This document shows, piece after piece, positions 13,101 through 27,202 of a stretch of 64,000 nucleotides of DNA. The stretch is taken from assembly GCF_963576545.1 (NCBI RefSeq), contig NC_083639.1, positions 26,413,618-26,477,617 on the forward strand, read 5' to 3'. Positions within the stretch are counted from its first letter, which is position 1, and every line of letters begins with the position of its first letter. Origin of the DNA: Limanda limanda (Eukaryota; Chordata; Actinopteri; Pleuronectiformes; Pleuronectidae). Below the pieces are notes generated by a model. It saw nothing but the letters and a program-made list of their open reading frames with translations, was not told the origin of the DNA and did not search any database. The translations under genes were made by a program, and so were the position numbers.

Positions 13101-14389
13101 GGACAACAGAATATGGACGGGCGGTTTCTGTCACACTATGTCCAGTTAGTTTCTTTTTACTAAGTTATTCGATGATATAAAAACGGGGTGAAATGTCACG
13201 ATAGACGACAGATTGTGCGAGTGACTGAACTTTGGATCCAAATTACGTGAGAAGCTCAATATGGCCGCTTCCTTATCCAAGATAATTTTGGCTCAATTTT
13301 TCTCCAACTGTAAGAAGCGGAGATGTATCATCTAACTTTATTTACAATCTATGTTTCTCCCATACGTTGTTTTCACAGCAGAAGTTTATTTTGTAGTAGT
13401 AGTAGCTGGTATTCTGATATCATACATTTTGGGCCATGGTCTGATTTATTCCATCCTCCTCCTAATGATCTAAAATAGAGGTTGACAAACAGTTCTCTAC
13501 AGATCTGTATCTCCCTGCAATCCTTAAGCACTCTGTATTTGATAGGTCACGCCTTGTTTTCAGCCATCCAATCATACCAAAGGCCATGTTTCACTAAGAT
13601 AAAGGTCACATTACAGAAGATCAAGAAGCTTTAACTGCCATTTCACTTCTACCTGAAGACTGCACTATAAAATAATACATTATATTAAACAATAGATTGC
13701 TTCCAACTATCATCAGTTTGTGTTTGAATCTCTCTTGTTACAACACACAGGATCACAGTGAACCAGGAGGGCAGAACTTGACTGGCCTGTGTGCATGAGC
13801 CAGTCAGTGTCCTGATCTCAGTCCCACGCAACACCTACTGTACGTGATGAAGAGGAACACAAACTGTGAGGACAACATCACACGTTGGACCTGAAGGCCG
13901 GCTCATGGTTTCAGGTTGGCCTCGGATGGAAGCTGACGGCCTTCTATTGATAATACAATGACTGACCTCCTGACAGAGGGAACAATCACTTCCTTGCTGT
14001 TGTATTTGAATGAACCAACAAAAAGTATAAAAGTAAAACGAAAGGAGAACAGTATTTTGCACAACTGCAGCCAGTTTGCTCACAGTGCGGACAGTTTGTA
14101 GACGACAATAACATTTAGATCACATAGACCCTTGCAAGCAAACATGGAAACAGTGAATTGGCCTTAATGCTTTTATGGCAGAATGGGATCAAATCTATAC
14201 AGTTAAGTTCCAAATTCTGGTGGAAAACCTGAAACCCGACGAGTGAAGGAACTAAAAACCATGAACATTAGCGTAGTTCAACCTGTCCTTTACACTCTGT
14301 AACTATTTAACATGAAATTATACATATTTTTCACTTCCACTTATTCCCATTATGACCTGTGTGTTCTATGAAGGGGATCTCTTTGAAGT
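10153..14389. other. Non-coding stretch, no gene seen
   Basis: Microsatellites at 11293-11312 (CA) and 11429-11448 (GT). The region 12340-12500 (CCGATACCAATATATTGG and an A14 run at about 12484) looks like a decayed AT-rich interspersed repeat. A perfect CRE octamer lies at about 10549. The segment at 13190-13310 resembles decayed copies of the repeat seen at 39.0 and 54.4 kb. No exon recognised. Confidence 0.5.
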
Positions 14390-14560
14390 GCGTTAGCATC
14401 TGGCGATAAAGAGCCTCTTAATTAGCTCCGACAGCTAACGAGCTCCATGGAGCTGGGAGGGAGGGCCGACCTGCCTTTGATAAGGCCCAGGTGACAGCAC
14501 CTGCAGCTGGGGTTGGAAGCAGCCGACCTCCCCTGGGCTGGGTACCAGCAGGTGGAGCCT
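14390..14560. promoter_or_regulatory. Motif-dense block, possible enhancer
   Basis: A non-repetitive GC-balanced block packed with transcription-factor-like motifs: GATA-type (GGCGATAA, TTTGATAAGG), homeodomain-type TTAATTAGCT, and E-boxes CAGGTG, CACCTG and CAGCTG within about 25 bp near 14490-14515. This contrasts with the low-complexity surroundings. Activity and conservation are inferred only. Confidence 0.25.
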
Positions 14561-17500
14561 CAAATCGAAAACTCTCTACGGCTTCAATCAAAGAGGTTGG
14601 GACTGATCATCAGTTCTTACTGAAGATCTTGAGGAGAGAGCCAGCACTGTTACTCTGCGTTAGCTAAACTAGTCAGTCACATTAGCAGTGAACTAACTGG
14701 CTAATTTCAACTCTTTTCTACGAATAATAACGTCATTTGAAAACTGAACGATGGCTGAATTCAACCATGTTCTTCCTGTTTTTGTGTAATTACTCTGTCT
14801 GCGATCACTCACCTCAATTTCAATTTTTCAGAGCAAAATAAGCATTATCTATATTTGGTTGACCCATTTGTCCGACCTACAACAAGCTGCCTGACTATTA
14901 AAACCTACTTGACTGGAAATGTGTTGTAAAGATGTGTTATGGCTTTGGTCCAAAGGTCACAATATACATGGAAACATCATTTGTGTCATATAAAGTGTCC
15001 AAGTTCCCTAAATTATATGACAGCAGTTTCCATGTAAATTGAGACCTCAATAGGAATGTCACACAATAGTAGTATGACCCTCTTTTGAAGATAAAGCTTC
15101 TTTGATTGGGAGTTACTGTAGTAGCAGGCAATATTATTCTACTCACCTGACATTACATTAAACATCAAATAAAATGCACCAACACCTGAGGGTATTCTGG
15201 GCCTAAATGTGATCATTATAATTGTGCGACCTGACAAAGGCCTGTTTCTATTAAAAATGTGCCTGAAATGACTTTACATTAGAACGACAGAGAAACTAGT
15301 TTTTCCTCCACAATGCAGATTGATGACACAGAAAGCCGAGGCATGTCAGTGAGACTTGGAGAGCGTCTCAAACACGTTAGATAACAGCGGCTGTCTGCAA
15401 CTCGTTGATAAGCAGGACGCACCAAGTGGGACACGGCAGCGTTTCTCTCATGAGATAAATGAAGAAGAAGAAGAAAATGCAAAAATACGACAGCACGGGG
15501 CTGGAAATAATCCTGACGAGACGACGCAGAGAGACAATAGGAACCTCAGGACCTGCACCTTCCTCTTGACATCGGGGGTTTCATGGCTCAATGTGCCTCA
15601 GATATCACAGAAGCTCAGGGTCGGTCGCGTGTAACGGTTTGTGAAGGGCAGGACATAGTGTGAACACACATCTAGACATCTATGTTATATTTTACCGTGT
15701 GTCTAAACATCGGAAACATGCCAGGTCACCTCTGAGTTTGTGACATTTAAATTTGAACAGATACCAGGCGTCAGCGAGAGGTTTCCTGATTCATATTCAC
15801 TCCCAATACCACGACTGCAATGCAAAGATAAACTCATATACACATTTTATATCTGCACCAAAATCTGAAGGCCTCTTTCCTGACGCATATGACAACCTTG
15901 CAGCAAGTTTTGTGGTAATCCAATCTGAGGTTTTTGTGCAACGCTGCTAACTCACAAACCGACTCACAAACAAATAAATAAACGACAAACCAAGACAAAG
16001 ACAAAACCAAATCTAATCAACTAATCATGAATCATTTCATTGAATTACCTTCAACGTACAACCTCAGTGTTTCTGGTCCACATGAAGGAAACAGGTTCAT
16101 TTGAACACAGTTTCTCTTTCTGAACACAGAAGCTTGTGTTTTAACCAGGACACACAGCGCCTGAATGAATATGGAAATGATCCCGGCTGACTCATTAAGC
16201 TGCTTTACATATAAAGTTGGCAGTGCAGTTCATAAACAGCCGTCGGAGGCACTTTATCTCAATAACTGGAATCTTTAAAAGGGCAACTTAACAAGTCTTT
16301 ACAGTCTGAACACACCTCCTGCATCATATTCAGAGACCAGAGGCTCCCAGTCCCTCTGATACTGGGAGCAATGAGCAGGTTCCTGTTCCACTGCTGCAGC
16401 CGCTCAGATTTAAAGTCGCTGTGTTTTTGCTGCTTATCAGGAGGAAGTGTTGGGCTGTTGGAACATCAATCAGTTTGTTTCCTTCCTCCTTTGCTTAGTT
16501 TCACGGTCTACCAGCTGCCGTGACTCCTGCTTTCAGAAGCAGCTTCTTAATTTGTCATTTATTACACAGCTGAGTTACTGCAGCAGATTAGTGCTCCTCT
16601 TCACTAAACCTAATTGACAAAACGCGCCTCCTCGTGTGTGCTGTGCTGAGGGAACCGTTATTGTCTGTGTGTGTGTCTGTTTGTGTGCGTGATGGTCACA
16701 ACTGAGATTGTACTTTGTCAACGTGGATTGTTCTGGTGTTTGTCGTGATAGACAAGCAGCCGTGTTGCATGAACAACTGAAGAGACACTAACCCAGAAAA
16801 CAAGAACTTAACATCAGTTTTATGAAATCAGCTTCTTATATAAAGGGGGTTCCCACATTGTATCATGTCCAGTGGTGCAGATAGGAGTGGCTATTCTCTT
16901 TTTTTCAGCCTTTCCAGCAAAGGATATGAACAGTCTTATGAACAGTGACATGTAAGACTACTCCTGCATATTTAGTTCACCTAGAAATGGGCAAATTCTC
17001 ATTTAATTTCTGATGCAGATGCAACATTTTTTTCCCCTAAAGGCTTTCTTGAGATATCCTGTTCTCTAACATGGGATGGATAACCCAACAACATGAGGCC
17101 TCTGGCATCATAAAAGCTCAAACTTTTCCAGTAACATTTAAATAAATAGATGGATCCTTATGAGATATATAAGAGGGATTCTAAAGTGTTGCAAGAAAAA
17201 CTTCAGTGTTGTCACCAGTTGAGAAAAATTGACTTGTAGAGAGATGTCTGGAAAAACTTTTCCACCTCTGCAGACCTATTTCCTGCAGGGAATCACTGCA
17301 GTGAGTCATATTTCATTATATATTGATTTAGATGTCATGTCAGACGTCTGCATAAATATGTAAAGAAACACATTTTCTCTTCCCTGGTGGCTGAAGAGCA
17401 GCAGCAGTATTCAGCGTGTTTCAGAAGAGACCGCCGGGCGCACGGAGAAGAACACGAGTTGGAAAAGGTCAAAACAACAGGATAAAGAACTTTATTGTGA

Positions 17501-18822
17501 GACCATCACAGTGATCTTCCATTTCCTCACCGAGGAAGAATCTAGTTTTACCTCAGAAGAGACGGAACAACAGAGGAGCGGTTCTCTGCTGAAGGACACA
17601 TGAGGCAACTGCGAGTTTAATTGATCATAGAAAATGAGTCGCGCTACAAAACAACCGAGAACCAAACACATCTTCACAACTGACAGACTCACAACAGGAA
17701 ACTTAAATCTGACCATTTTAGATGTTTGATGAGGTTGTATTGTCAAAGGCAGATGTTCAAATCCAAATTCATCAACTACAATGATGTTCCTCTGTGAGCT
17801 TTCTGTTTTCACTTTTAAATAATGATGGAAAACACTTCACCGCTTCCTGCCACTAACCACTAATGAAGTTAAGATATCTTGGATACGGCTGCGGCCATCT
17901 TGCCCTGGTGGTGTCATGTGGAGCCGAAGAGCATCGACCAGTCGTGAGTCAGTCTCACCAAACTGCTTTTACCTGATTGTATAATGCTATTACTTATGTT
18001 TCTTTTATACTTTTCTGTTGCCATTTCTTTTCAATTATGCAGTGTTATTTTATCTGCTGCATTTTATATAATTTACGGCATTTGATTTTAAATAACATTG
18101 TATGAATTTTCTTTGTAGTCTTGTTCTTGAGCTGTCACGCATCTTTATGAACCGTCATTGGTTTCACTGTGAACATAAAGATCTGGGTACAATAATCAAT
18201 CAATTTAAAATAACTTTACTCTTCTTTACTCCTTGTGGAGATTTCTGAAGTCACTGTGGACTGAACAGAGGCTTAAACTAAGCTGATTCCGCCTCCAGGA
18301 AACCAGCACTACAACCTTCACCATCATCTTCATCACAGGGCTCTGAGCTGTCCACTCCTCACATGGAATTCAGATTAAATTCTGGCTTTATGCAGTGCAG
18401 GCTGTGAGAAATATACTTAAAAGCCACGTGGTTCCCTATCAATCACAGGAATATATAAAAGCACCAGTTGGGAAAAAATCAATCAGACCAGTCGGACCTA
18501 CATCAGAGTGTGGGGGTCATTATGACGGCCATTATTCATCTGTACGGTGGAGGTCTATCCAGCTCCATCTCAGGAGAGTCCTGGAAGAAGACGGAGAATC
18601 CATCTAATTGATTGATTCTGCTGCAGCCTCACAGGGCATGAGAAACCCTTTTAGCTTGATGTCCTCTCAGCACAGAGATTCAGAAAAACACCAACGTCAC
18701 TGTCAAGCAGAATTTCACCAGTGGAACCTACATCCATGTTTTTAAAAAAGCCTTTTGAAATTAAAACAATCTCTGTCCACACTGTATCAGTAATAATCCA
18801 CGTCAATACTAACACACAAATG
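14561..18822. other. Non-coding stretch, no gene seen
   Basis: Mostly unique AT-rich sequence with few simple repeats. CGGCCATCTTGCCCTGGTGG at about 17894 resembles a piece of the foldback or ATGGACGA repeat families described at 39 kb. No exon with paired splice sites and a recognisable product was found. Confidence 0.5.
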
Positions 18823-19280
18823 CAGGGTTTCCCCCAGTGCTGTATATTTGAGTAGCTGGCTGAAAGCAAAGAAGTAGTAGGCTTACCTTTTATTGGTAAC
18901 CAAACTGTTACGGTTCATTGTTTCTGAAATAAGAGGCCTGACTGCTATGTTAATGCAGCACAAAACAAAATGTAAACAAAGGCTCAAACATTAAAGTGCA
19001 AAACTGTAGGTTTAAACTAGCAACTCCAACGTGATAAAAATAAATAAAAAAGAGGGCTTATAAGTTAAGTCAGCAGTGCAACTCAAAAAGATATCAAAGT
19101 ATCTATTTAACCCCGTTATCAAAATAAACAAGTGCATATTAAACAAAGTGCAACCTGTTGAGAGTATAAGATGGTATGATATATGGTGTCCAGCTCAAAA
19201 TCCGATTCACCCCCCCCCCCCGCGGGTGCCTTCTAGCAGCCCTACCACCAGGCTTAGCAAGTTTTCTGGGGGAAACCCTG
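18823..19280. mobile_element. Non-autonomous TIR DNA transposon (CAGGGTTTCCCCC ends)
   Basis: 458 bp. The left end CAGGGTTTCCCCCAG and right end CTGGGGGAAACCCTG are perfect inverted repeats for at least 15 bp. The element is flanked by a 6-bp direct repeat CAAATG at 18817-18822 and 19281-19286. The interior is non-coding and AT-rich apart from a C-rich run at 19210-19223. Ends of this type are common in fish hAT-like elements, but the 6-bp duplication is shorter than the usual 8 bp, so the superfamily is uncertain. Confidence 0.85.
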
Positions 19281-19574
19281 CAAATGAATACTATAAATAT
19301 CACGTTGACATTCACGTTCACTGGCCATGCGTGTGTGAAAGTGTAAACAGGAAGCAGATTGCCTCCTCTGCAGTCAGCTGCTTAGCTACAGAGAAAAATA
19401 CAGAAACAACAGAAGTAACACAAGGGATTTCTTATAGAGAAGAACCGTTACTGACAAAAGAAAGTGGTTAAACCCTCAATAAAAAGAAAGAAAGGTGATT
19501 GACTCCTTTCCCATTACCAGTAGAGGAGTTTGCCGCTCTTTCATTTTTCCCCCTGGTGCTTCTCGTTCGACACT

Positions 19575-19962
<388 letters not shown>

Positions 19963-19969
19963 CGTTTCA

Positions 19970-20135
19970 CATCCCTGCCAATGGAAAAAGAAAGCCTGTG
20001 TCTTCTGTGGAGTCAATTGACCTGAGAGTGAATGCTGATTGGATCCTTTCCCATTACAGGTATTAGTGGGTGTTAGTGGTTTTCTGACCAGTGGAAAGGG
20101 TCTTGAGTGTTGGGCTGGTTTAGCCTCTGGTGTTG
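19970..20135 (-). repeat. Interspersed repeat, inverted relative to the copy at 8.24-8.43 kb
   Basis: It carries GAGAGTGAATGCTGATTGGA, then CTTTCCCATTACAGGTATTA, GTGGGTGTTAGTGG and CAGTGGAAAGGGTCTT, matching the reverse complement of the 8.2-kb copy with moderate divergence. Confidence 0.6.
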
Positions 20136-23100
20136 GCAGTTGAATCGTGACTGATTAGAAACGATCAGGAAGGAAATGACAACATCCTCGTTGCTGAATG
20201 TCTCAATTTGAGCCGATTCCGTCCTGAAAACACAGCCCCAGAGTTTTTCAGATTAAAACAGATGTAGTGAGGACGCCAGGCGTACACATAGACGTGGCCT
20301 TAGCCCTTCTCCACTTATTACTACTTAAGAAATCGTAAAAACCAACAACAAAGTAAATAACTACATAGCTGTTAGTGTGTATATGGTGTTTTATGACAAA
20401 ACCTCTGCTGAGTATGAGTCTGCTCCCACAGTCTGGAGTCTAACTGGCTCCGTTGTACACAACAACATTAGTTTGGACATTTTCTCTCCTATTGTGCAGA
20501 GAAAACAACCCAAACAGCTCTGGGCCTCCTGCAGTCGTCAGCAGTGAGACGGCACATTACTCAGATGACTGCTGGTGGAGCATCTTGTGACCGAGAGCAA
20601 AGTGGAAAAAAAAAAGGGGCCTCACAGTCTGCTGTTTGTTGGGCTGAAAACCAGTTGGACATTGTGACACCAAACATTCCTGGGTGCTATGAGAACGTTG
20701 CTGTTCAGCCTGACAGGGAGGAGACAATGTGTGTGTGTGTGTGTGTGTGGACGCAAACAACACAAGCTGCCATTCAAGTCACCGTTGGGGAGGAGGAAAC
20801 CTCGCGGTGCGATTAGCCCGAGTGTGTGACAGAGTCGTATTCACAGGATGAATGAGAGGAGGTGAGAGAGGACACAGTCGCCAGTTTCTGTCTCAGCAGG
20901 ACGACAGAAGGACAACACATGTCCCAGTGTCCCGACCAGTGCTGAGCAGGAGGGCGCCATTGTGAGAGCTCAATGTGTGGTGCATGCAGAAAGAGGAAAT
21001 GAAAACAATGTGTGTTGTTCGATCAAGTTTCATATAGAAGACTTTTTAAAGTAGATATTTTCTTCACTTTGTCGGTTTGATTTTGATTAAACTTTGAAAA
21101 ATACATGTTGTAACATAATTAACAAAGTTTGATGAATTAGAGCAGCTCAGTAAACGCAAACTGACTTTTACCATAATAACTTGTATGCGTTGCAATAATT
21201 CAAAGGTCACATTTGGTCTGGGACATTATGAACAGGGAAGTGATTTGGGGAAATTAGCTTGGAGACGCCGTTTCTGTGGCGACACTTGAAGATGCTTGTC
21301 CTTCAAAAAGGTCCAAGGACTTTCCCAGAGTATAAAGTTCATCCAGCAGATTGAGGCCAAAGCCCCAGGAAGCGAAGACAATCTTGTATGTTCATGATGA
21401 ATCAGAATCGCCTTTCTCATAATTTCTACTCAAATCAACAAAGACCAAACATCTCTCAGGCTTCCTCATCCTGTTGAATGATTTTCCAAAACTACAAGAC
21501 AAACAACAAAGCCCCAAAGACAAAGCCCCACAAAGAAAGTTCCTGAATCTTCAGAGCAGGAACTTCTTCTGGGGTAAAACTGTCTTAAACTAGTTTAATT
21601 TAGATGTCCTCAAAACAGCAATCACAGCTGATCAGTGACGTTGGTCAGGCCTGTGACAGTAAACCTACAGCAGAACTGTCAGTTACATCGATTAGACAAA
21701 ACTGTAATAGTGTGTCTGTTGATGTTTGCTAAAGAAATGTCACATTTTCATTAACACTCACTCCGATATGGAAAAAACATTCTCAACCCCAAAAACCTAT
21801 TGATGTAGAATGTCTCCACAAAAAGCTGTGGTGTTGGATCAGTGCCCAGAGTTTGAGTAACTGAGTCACATCAAGAAAGAAGAAGTTAAATCCATGACTA
21901 GATTAATCAACTGGTTTGAGCAGTGAGAACTACATTTAATTCTGTTTCTCCTCTCAAGTGTTTGTACTTCAAATTACTCTCAGGCTCATTTCAGCACTTT
22001 AACACCAAGTGCCTCTTTTTTCTGTGCTTCAACTTAAGCTGTTCATGACGCGATAAAACATTTAGCTAAAGACACTTTAATCCAAAGCTTCAATACCATC
22101 ACACATCTCAAGAGAAGTTTGAGGCTCAGTATTTGGCTCTCTGCCACTTTATCTCCTAGAAACCACATTGAAATACTCAAGTACGACTGATTTATGGGTT
22201 GGTTGATGAAATCAGTCGATAATATTCTTTCACAGTCAAATCGTATCAGCACTTATGTAAAACTGTAATTTTACAGATCAATGTAAAAAGATATGGGGAA
22301 AAAATATTTTTCTCAATTCAAGTGCTAAACATTTGGTTGTTTTTGTGTTCTTTCATATGCATAATAAAGTTTATGGTTAAACTGAAGAATACTAAGCCTC
22401 AGGTTTATTCACATTTTAGTCCGGACATCACAGAGGTATCAATTCAAAATGTTCAAGCTCCGTGCATAATGTTAAAGGCAGAACACGACATATGACACGT
22501 TCAAAGTCACATGAAAACTTGCGGTGTGTGAAGTCGTGCTGGGTGGACACACACACACACACAGACACACACACACCACCCTCCATGGCTCGTTTTTTCT
22601 CTGGTGAACTTTGAAATGAAAAGCCACTTCAGTTTCACTGAGCACATGATCTCACAGCACCGAGGCCACAGGCTCTCAGGCTGCACTGAGTGTCAAACAG
22701 AATAACAGGTCAGAAGAACCACCCTCCACATCTCACTCTGCTCCTCAGGGTCACAAGCCACCGAGTTTATAACGACGTTTAGAGTTCAAGAAACTCAAGT
22801 GGAACAGTTGAAATTTTTCCAAACTGCTCCTCTGATGTTTTAAAGTGTTTTAAAGTGTTCAGCTTGTCCCAGTTTGGAGCGTTTCGGATCCGAGGCGTGT
22901 GTTTCTGTGTGCTCGCACCGTGATGAATGGCTTTGTGCTGACTGTTCAGTCGCCGTGGCCAAACAGAGCCACGCCCAGCGTCCACAACACAAACACTGCA
23001 TACCAGCGACCCCGCTCCCCCCCGGCACAGACCAGCTCCGAAAACCCAGGCAGGGCTGGAAATGTGTGCTCGTCACAGGAGTTCCATGTTGTCAGCTCAA

Positions 23101-24883
23101 CATGTGACTGAGGCCGAGGACGGAAAACAAACCACAACGGGGACTCTCTGCTGCGTCTACACTCCGAACGAGAACCACAACTGAATGTCAGCAGGGTTTC
23201 CCCCCCACAGACACCGACCCGCCTATTCTCATGACCGCTTTTGGCAATGCTTTTAAAAATATGTAGGAAAACGGCGCCATGGCAACGCAGCCCAAACAAC
23301 AGAGTGTTCTGTGTTGGCTGGGAGGTTCCCTGAATAATACACAAATGTACAAAAATATGTTGAACATGAGTCAGCATCAGGGAATGAGTAGGAATCTAAA
23401 TGCATGGACTATGAGCAGAGACAAAAACAATACAGATACATTTGCATAGATGAAATACACTGAAAATATAAGATGATTTGATAATACTGGATATTAATAT
23501 TGATTAAACTCTGATTCAATAAGGTTAGATTTTTCCGCGGTCATAAATTAAATTACTTCTGACAAACTGGGAGGAAAAAAATCAATATTCCCTCAATTTT
23601 CATTTCAAGTAGCGAATGAGAATTGTCCGAGATATTAATGCATCAACAACACTGAACATGGGCAGCGATGTACTGGGTCATCTTCAACTAGTCTCCAAGG
23701 AGGACACCTCAATGCTAAATGGCCAGTATCATCTCCAGGGAATTTAAAATACAAACAGATTAAATCAACATTTTAAAGGTATATTATTAAAACAAGCATT
23801 GTATTACAGGATTGTGGCTTCCTGAGCCTATCTGGCATTTAGGAAAGGTTATTTTGTGCAAGTTTAATAAAAAATACAGGGAAAAAAACAAGTAAAGTAT
23901 ATGAATGTAGGGTTTCTGCTAATTTCTACAAGTTATCTATCTATAAGCTTCTCCTTTTTAAGACGATAATGACTAAAGATATGAGCTATGCAGCGTATAA
24001 CCCTTGAAAAACCATGTTATCTTGCAAAAAGTTTTTCCCAAAGCCAAGCCAAGAAAGAACTACAACACATGGAGACATTACAAATTCGTAATGGAAGTCG
24101 CATCAAATGAGCGTTAACATAATCAAGACCCTAAACTCATTTGAGACCTAGTAGATCATATGTTTAAACGTATGAAGGACTTTTTTTAGCACGTAAATTC
24201 AGATGATTCCTGTATACGTCGTCTAAAATGTTTCCCTTCAACAAAGCCACACACACAATATGTCAGGAAGCAATATTCAAAAGTCCTCAGGAGACAACCT
24301 ATCACCCCGGCAACCACAAGACGTGAGCAGATCATTTTGTTCCTTCACAGTCACCTGGAGTCTTACAAATTTCCCTCAGTGACAAAGAAGAAGCCGTTGT
24401 TTTTAAAAGAGGATTTCAGTGGAGAAGAACTGAATTAACTCGTCTTTTTTTTGTTCCACTTACATATTTTACCAAAACTACATTTTAGAGCTTCCAGAGG
24501 AGCTCAACAGCTTTAGATAATAGTTGCACCAGTGGAACAGAGCGTGTGTAATTTAAACCTGACTCCACATCTGCTGGGTTTAAACTGTAATTAGTCATGG
24601 TCCAGGAAACTGGCTCTATCACACTTCTCAAGGTCTTTTCAGAGAGTCCGTTTGAGGTGAAGAACTGAACTGAAACGCTTCTCTCTCACTCACACACACA
24701 GACACACACACACACACACACAGCACCTGTTGGCTGAGTTGGGAACGAGGAAGTGAAATCCTGATTGTTGCCAACACAACATGAGGAAACCATCAGGCCT
24801 CCACTTCCTGTTGGCTCTGCGTCCGCCCTCCATCTGCTCATTTCCTCTTCTGACTGACGCCTCTTCCTGACTGTCTCTGAGAG

Positions 24884-24920
<37 letters not shown>

Positions 24921-25320
24921 CCACACAAAAATACACCTCGCTCTACACCATACGAGTACCCTGCAGACTTTAAAAAAAACATCAGTGCCTTCAGGACTTG
25001 GTGCTGCCAGTGGACACTAATGTGAGTTCTTAATGTGTTCAAATATCATATTTACTTTACGTCAGAAGACACAAACAGTCACATTTTCCAGGATGTAACA
25101 GGGTGGGACAATGTGCTGCTTTCAGTCCCCTGCAGGACAATAATCATTTCTCAGCTAGCAGATTTTTTTCTGTACATCTCACAATTTGGTTCCTCTGCCT
25201 TAAATATCTCTGACAGTGCTAGGATACTGTAAATAATGGAATGAATCAATGATGGAATGCATTGATGGTGATTGTATAATTCTTGATTGATGTAGAATGT
25301 CTATATTTTGTGCACAGTGC
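20136..25320. other. Non-coding stretch with scattered microsatellites
   Basis: (GT)n at 20729-20748, (CA)n at 22550-22575, 24695-24722 and 24886-24919. A moderately CpG-containing segment lies at about 22870-23300, but its open frames match nothing I know. No exon recognised. Confidence 0.5.
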
Positions 25321-25324
25321 ACAG

Positions 25325-25705
25325 CAACATCTGCACCAAACGAGTAGAAGTCCCAAGGTCAAATGGAAGACACGTTCGAAGGTTGTTGAGAACCGACCGA
25401 GCTAAGACAAAGAGTGGAGCAAGGAAGTGGTGATAGATGTAGCGTTCCCAAGCAACAGTAAGAAGAAGGAAGGAACACGAGAAGTTAAAAAGACACCAGG
25501 GGCTGAAAGTGGAGCGACAGGAGATGTGGAAACTGACGGCCACAGTGGTACTGGCAGCACTCAGGGCTGGAACCCACAGACTGGGAGAGAGAGAAGCTCT
25601 GGAAGATTCCAGGAACAACATCTGAGATCTCTGTCATCGAGAGCACGGTCCTGGGAACTGCTCGGATACTGCACTGCAGAACCTTCAGGCTCCAAGGCCG
25701 TTTTT
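25325..25705 (+). pseudogene. Degenerate non-LTR retrotransposon fragment, restriction-like endonuclease region
   Basis: Three frames of the plus strand, read in succession, give blocks typical of the C-terminal part of R2/R4/Rex6-type LINE polyproteins: KVVEN, then VVIDVAFPSNS (usually IIDVAIPSDS), KEHEKLKRHQGLK, EMWKLTATVVLAALRA, and in a third frame VLGTARIL. The acidic residue in IDVA belongs to the restriction-like endonuclease core. At least two frameshifts and internal stops make it non-functional. The family was recognised from memory, so the clade is tentative. Confidence 0.6.
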
Positions 25706-26916
25706 AATCATATCAATATTGAAAAGACGTTCTTATTTAACAGTTTTGGGGTTTAGATGACAGATGATCTATCCAATACACCATCTATCCATCCATCTTC
25801 TATGCCACTGGGAAACCATTTTTAAGTATTTAACACGCACACACTGAGAAAGAAAATTTGATTTTGATTCAAACAACTTGCTGCTTATGAAATAATGAAC
25901 CACCAACTGAGTCGGAGAGGCTCTGCACTGTATGTTTCAGTTCTGGCAGCGTGTTGGTAAAAAGCTCCCGCTCTCTATTCTCTTATCTTATCAGTTGTTA
26001 ACATGCTGCAGAGCAGAGGGACAAGTGAGCTGCCAGCCTTACAACACACACACACACACACAGTGGACTACACAATCTGCACAACTCCAGTCTAAATTAT
26101 AAAAAATTATAAAACTACTCTGGAGCTGAGTCGTTTCACAGCTGTTCGTCATTTAGCTAAACTTCCAGTATCAAATCATCATTTTGTTGCTTGATCAGTT
26201 CATATGTCACATGATGTTGGTCAGATTTCTGCCGCCTGCTCAAAGTCCAGAGCACTGACGCTGGGAGGAGGATTTATACTTCATTATGCACGAGGGTTTG
26301 ATTTATAGTTCCGGGTCGACACATCACAGAACGAATGCATCATACAGCCGCTGGTTGATCCATTTAATTAAATTCTCTGCAGTATTTACAGTCTAATATT
26401 CATTTTGTGATAGGAGGCAGATCCACTTTGTTTCAGTGATGACTATGAGACTGTTTCATTATTTTATTCACTGTGATCGAGAGTGATGAGCTAGAAGAGC
26501 CCTTTTTTTTCAACGTGCCTCATGTTGTATTCAAGCTGACCGATCTCTGTCAGAGGGGAAACACCGTTGTCTCTTATCTCTGTGGTCGCTGTCGCACAAA
26601 TCTCTTGTTACACTTTTGAAGAGTAGTCAACTGCAGCAGCTACAGTATACTCTCAATCTACAGCATGTGAGTTAAGTATAAATCCAGCTTAACAGCTCAA
26701 TGTGTTAAAGTATGTTTGCTGACATTGGAAACACTGAGTCGGTTGTTATCTCAGATTTCAGCTCACAGACAATTCTTCTATATTTATAAACTGTTTCTCA
26801 ACTTGACATGGAAAAATGCAAGAGATCATTTCCTCCACCCAAAGAGGTCATGTTGTCTACAGCGTTTTTTTTTAGTTAACAAGAGGACACACAAACTGCT
26901 AGAGGGATTTCCTCAA

Positions 26917-27105
26917 CTAACCCTAACCCCAACCCTAACACCAAGTCTTAACCCCTAATCAGCTCATTAAAGGGGGGGTCACAAAGTGAGGACCGGCAAA
27001 TGTCCTCACTTTCCCAAAATGTCCCCACTCTGTAGGTTGTAGACTCTAACTGGTCCTCACAAAGATAGCTGTACAAGAGCACACATACACGCGCCCACTG
27101 CAGCT
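26917..27105. repeat. Teleost interspersed repeat with telomere-like stretch
   Basis: It begins with CTAACCCTAACCCCAACCCT and continues through GGGGTCACAAAGTGAGGACC, GTCCTCACTTTCCCAAAATG and TGGTCCTCACAAAGATAGCT. I recall this order from a common fish repeat in which the CCCTAA-like stretch is part of the repeat. A (CA)n tract follows at 27176-27202. Confidence 0.65.
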
Positions 27106-27202
27106 CATCACATTCACAACAAGCTTCAACACCTCTCTGCACGGACGGCTTCATCAGGATTAACACGCGGGCACAGACACACACACACACAGACACACAC
27201 AC

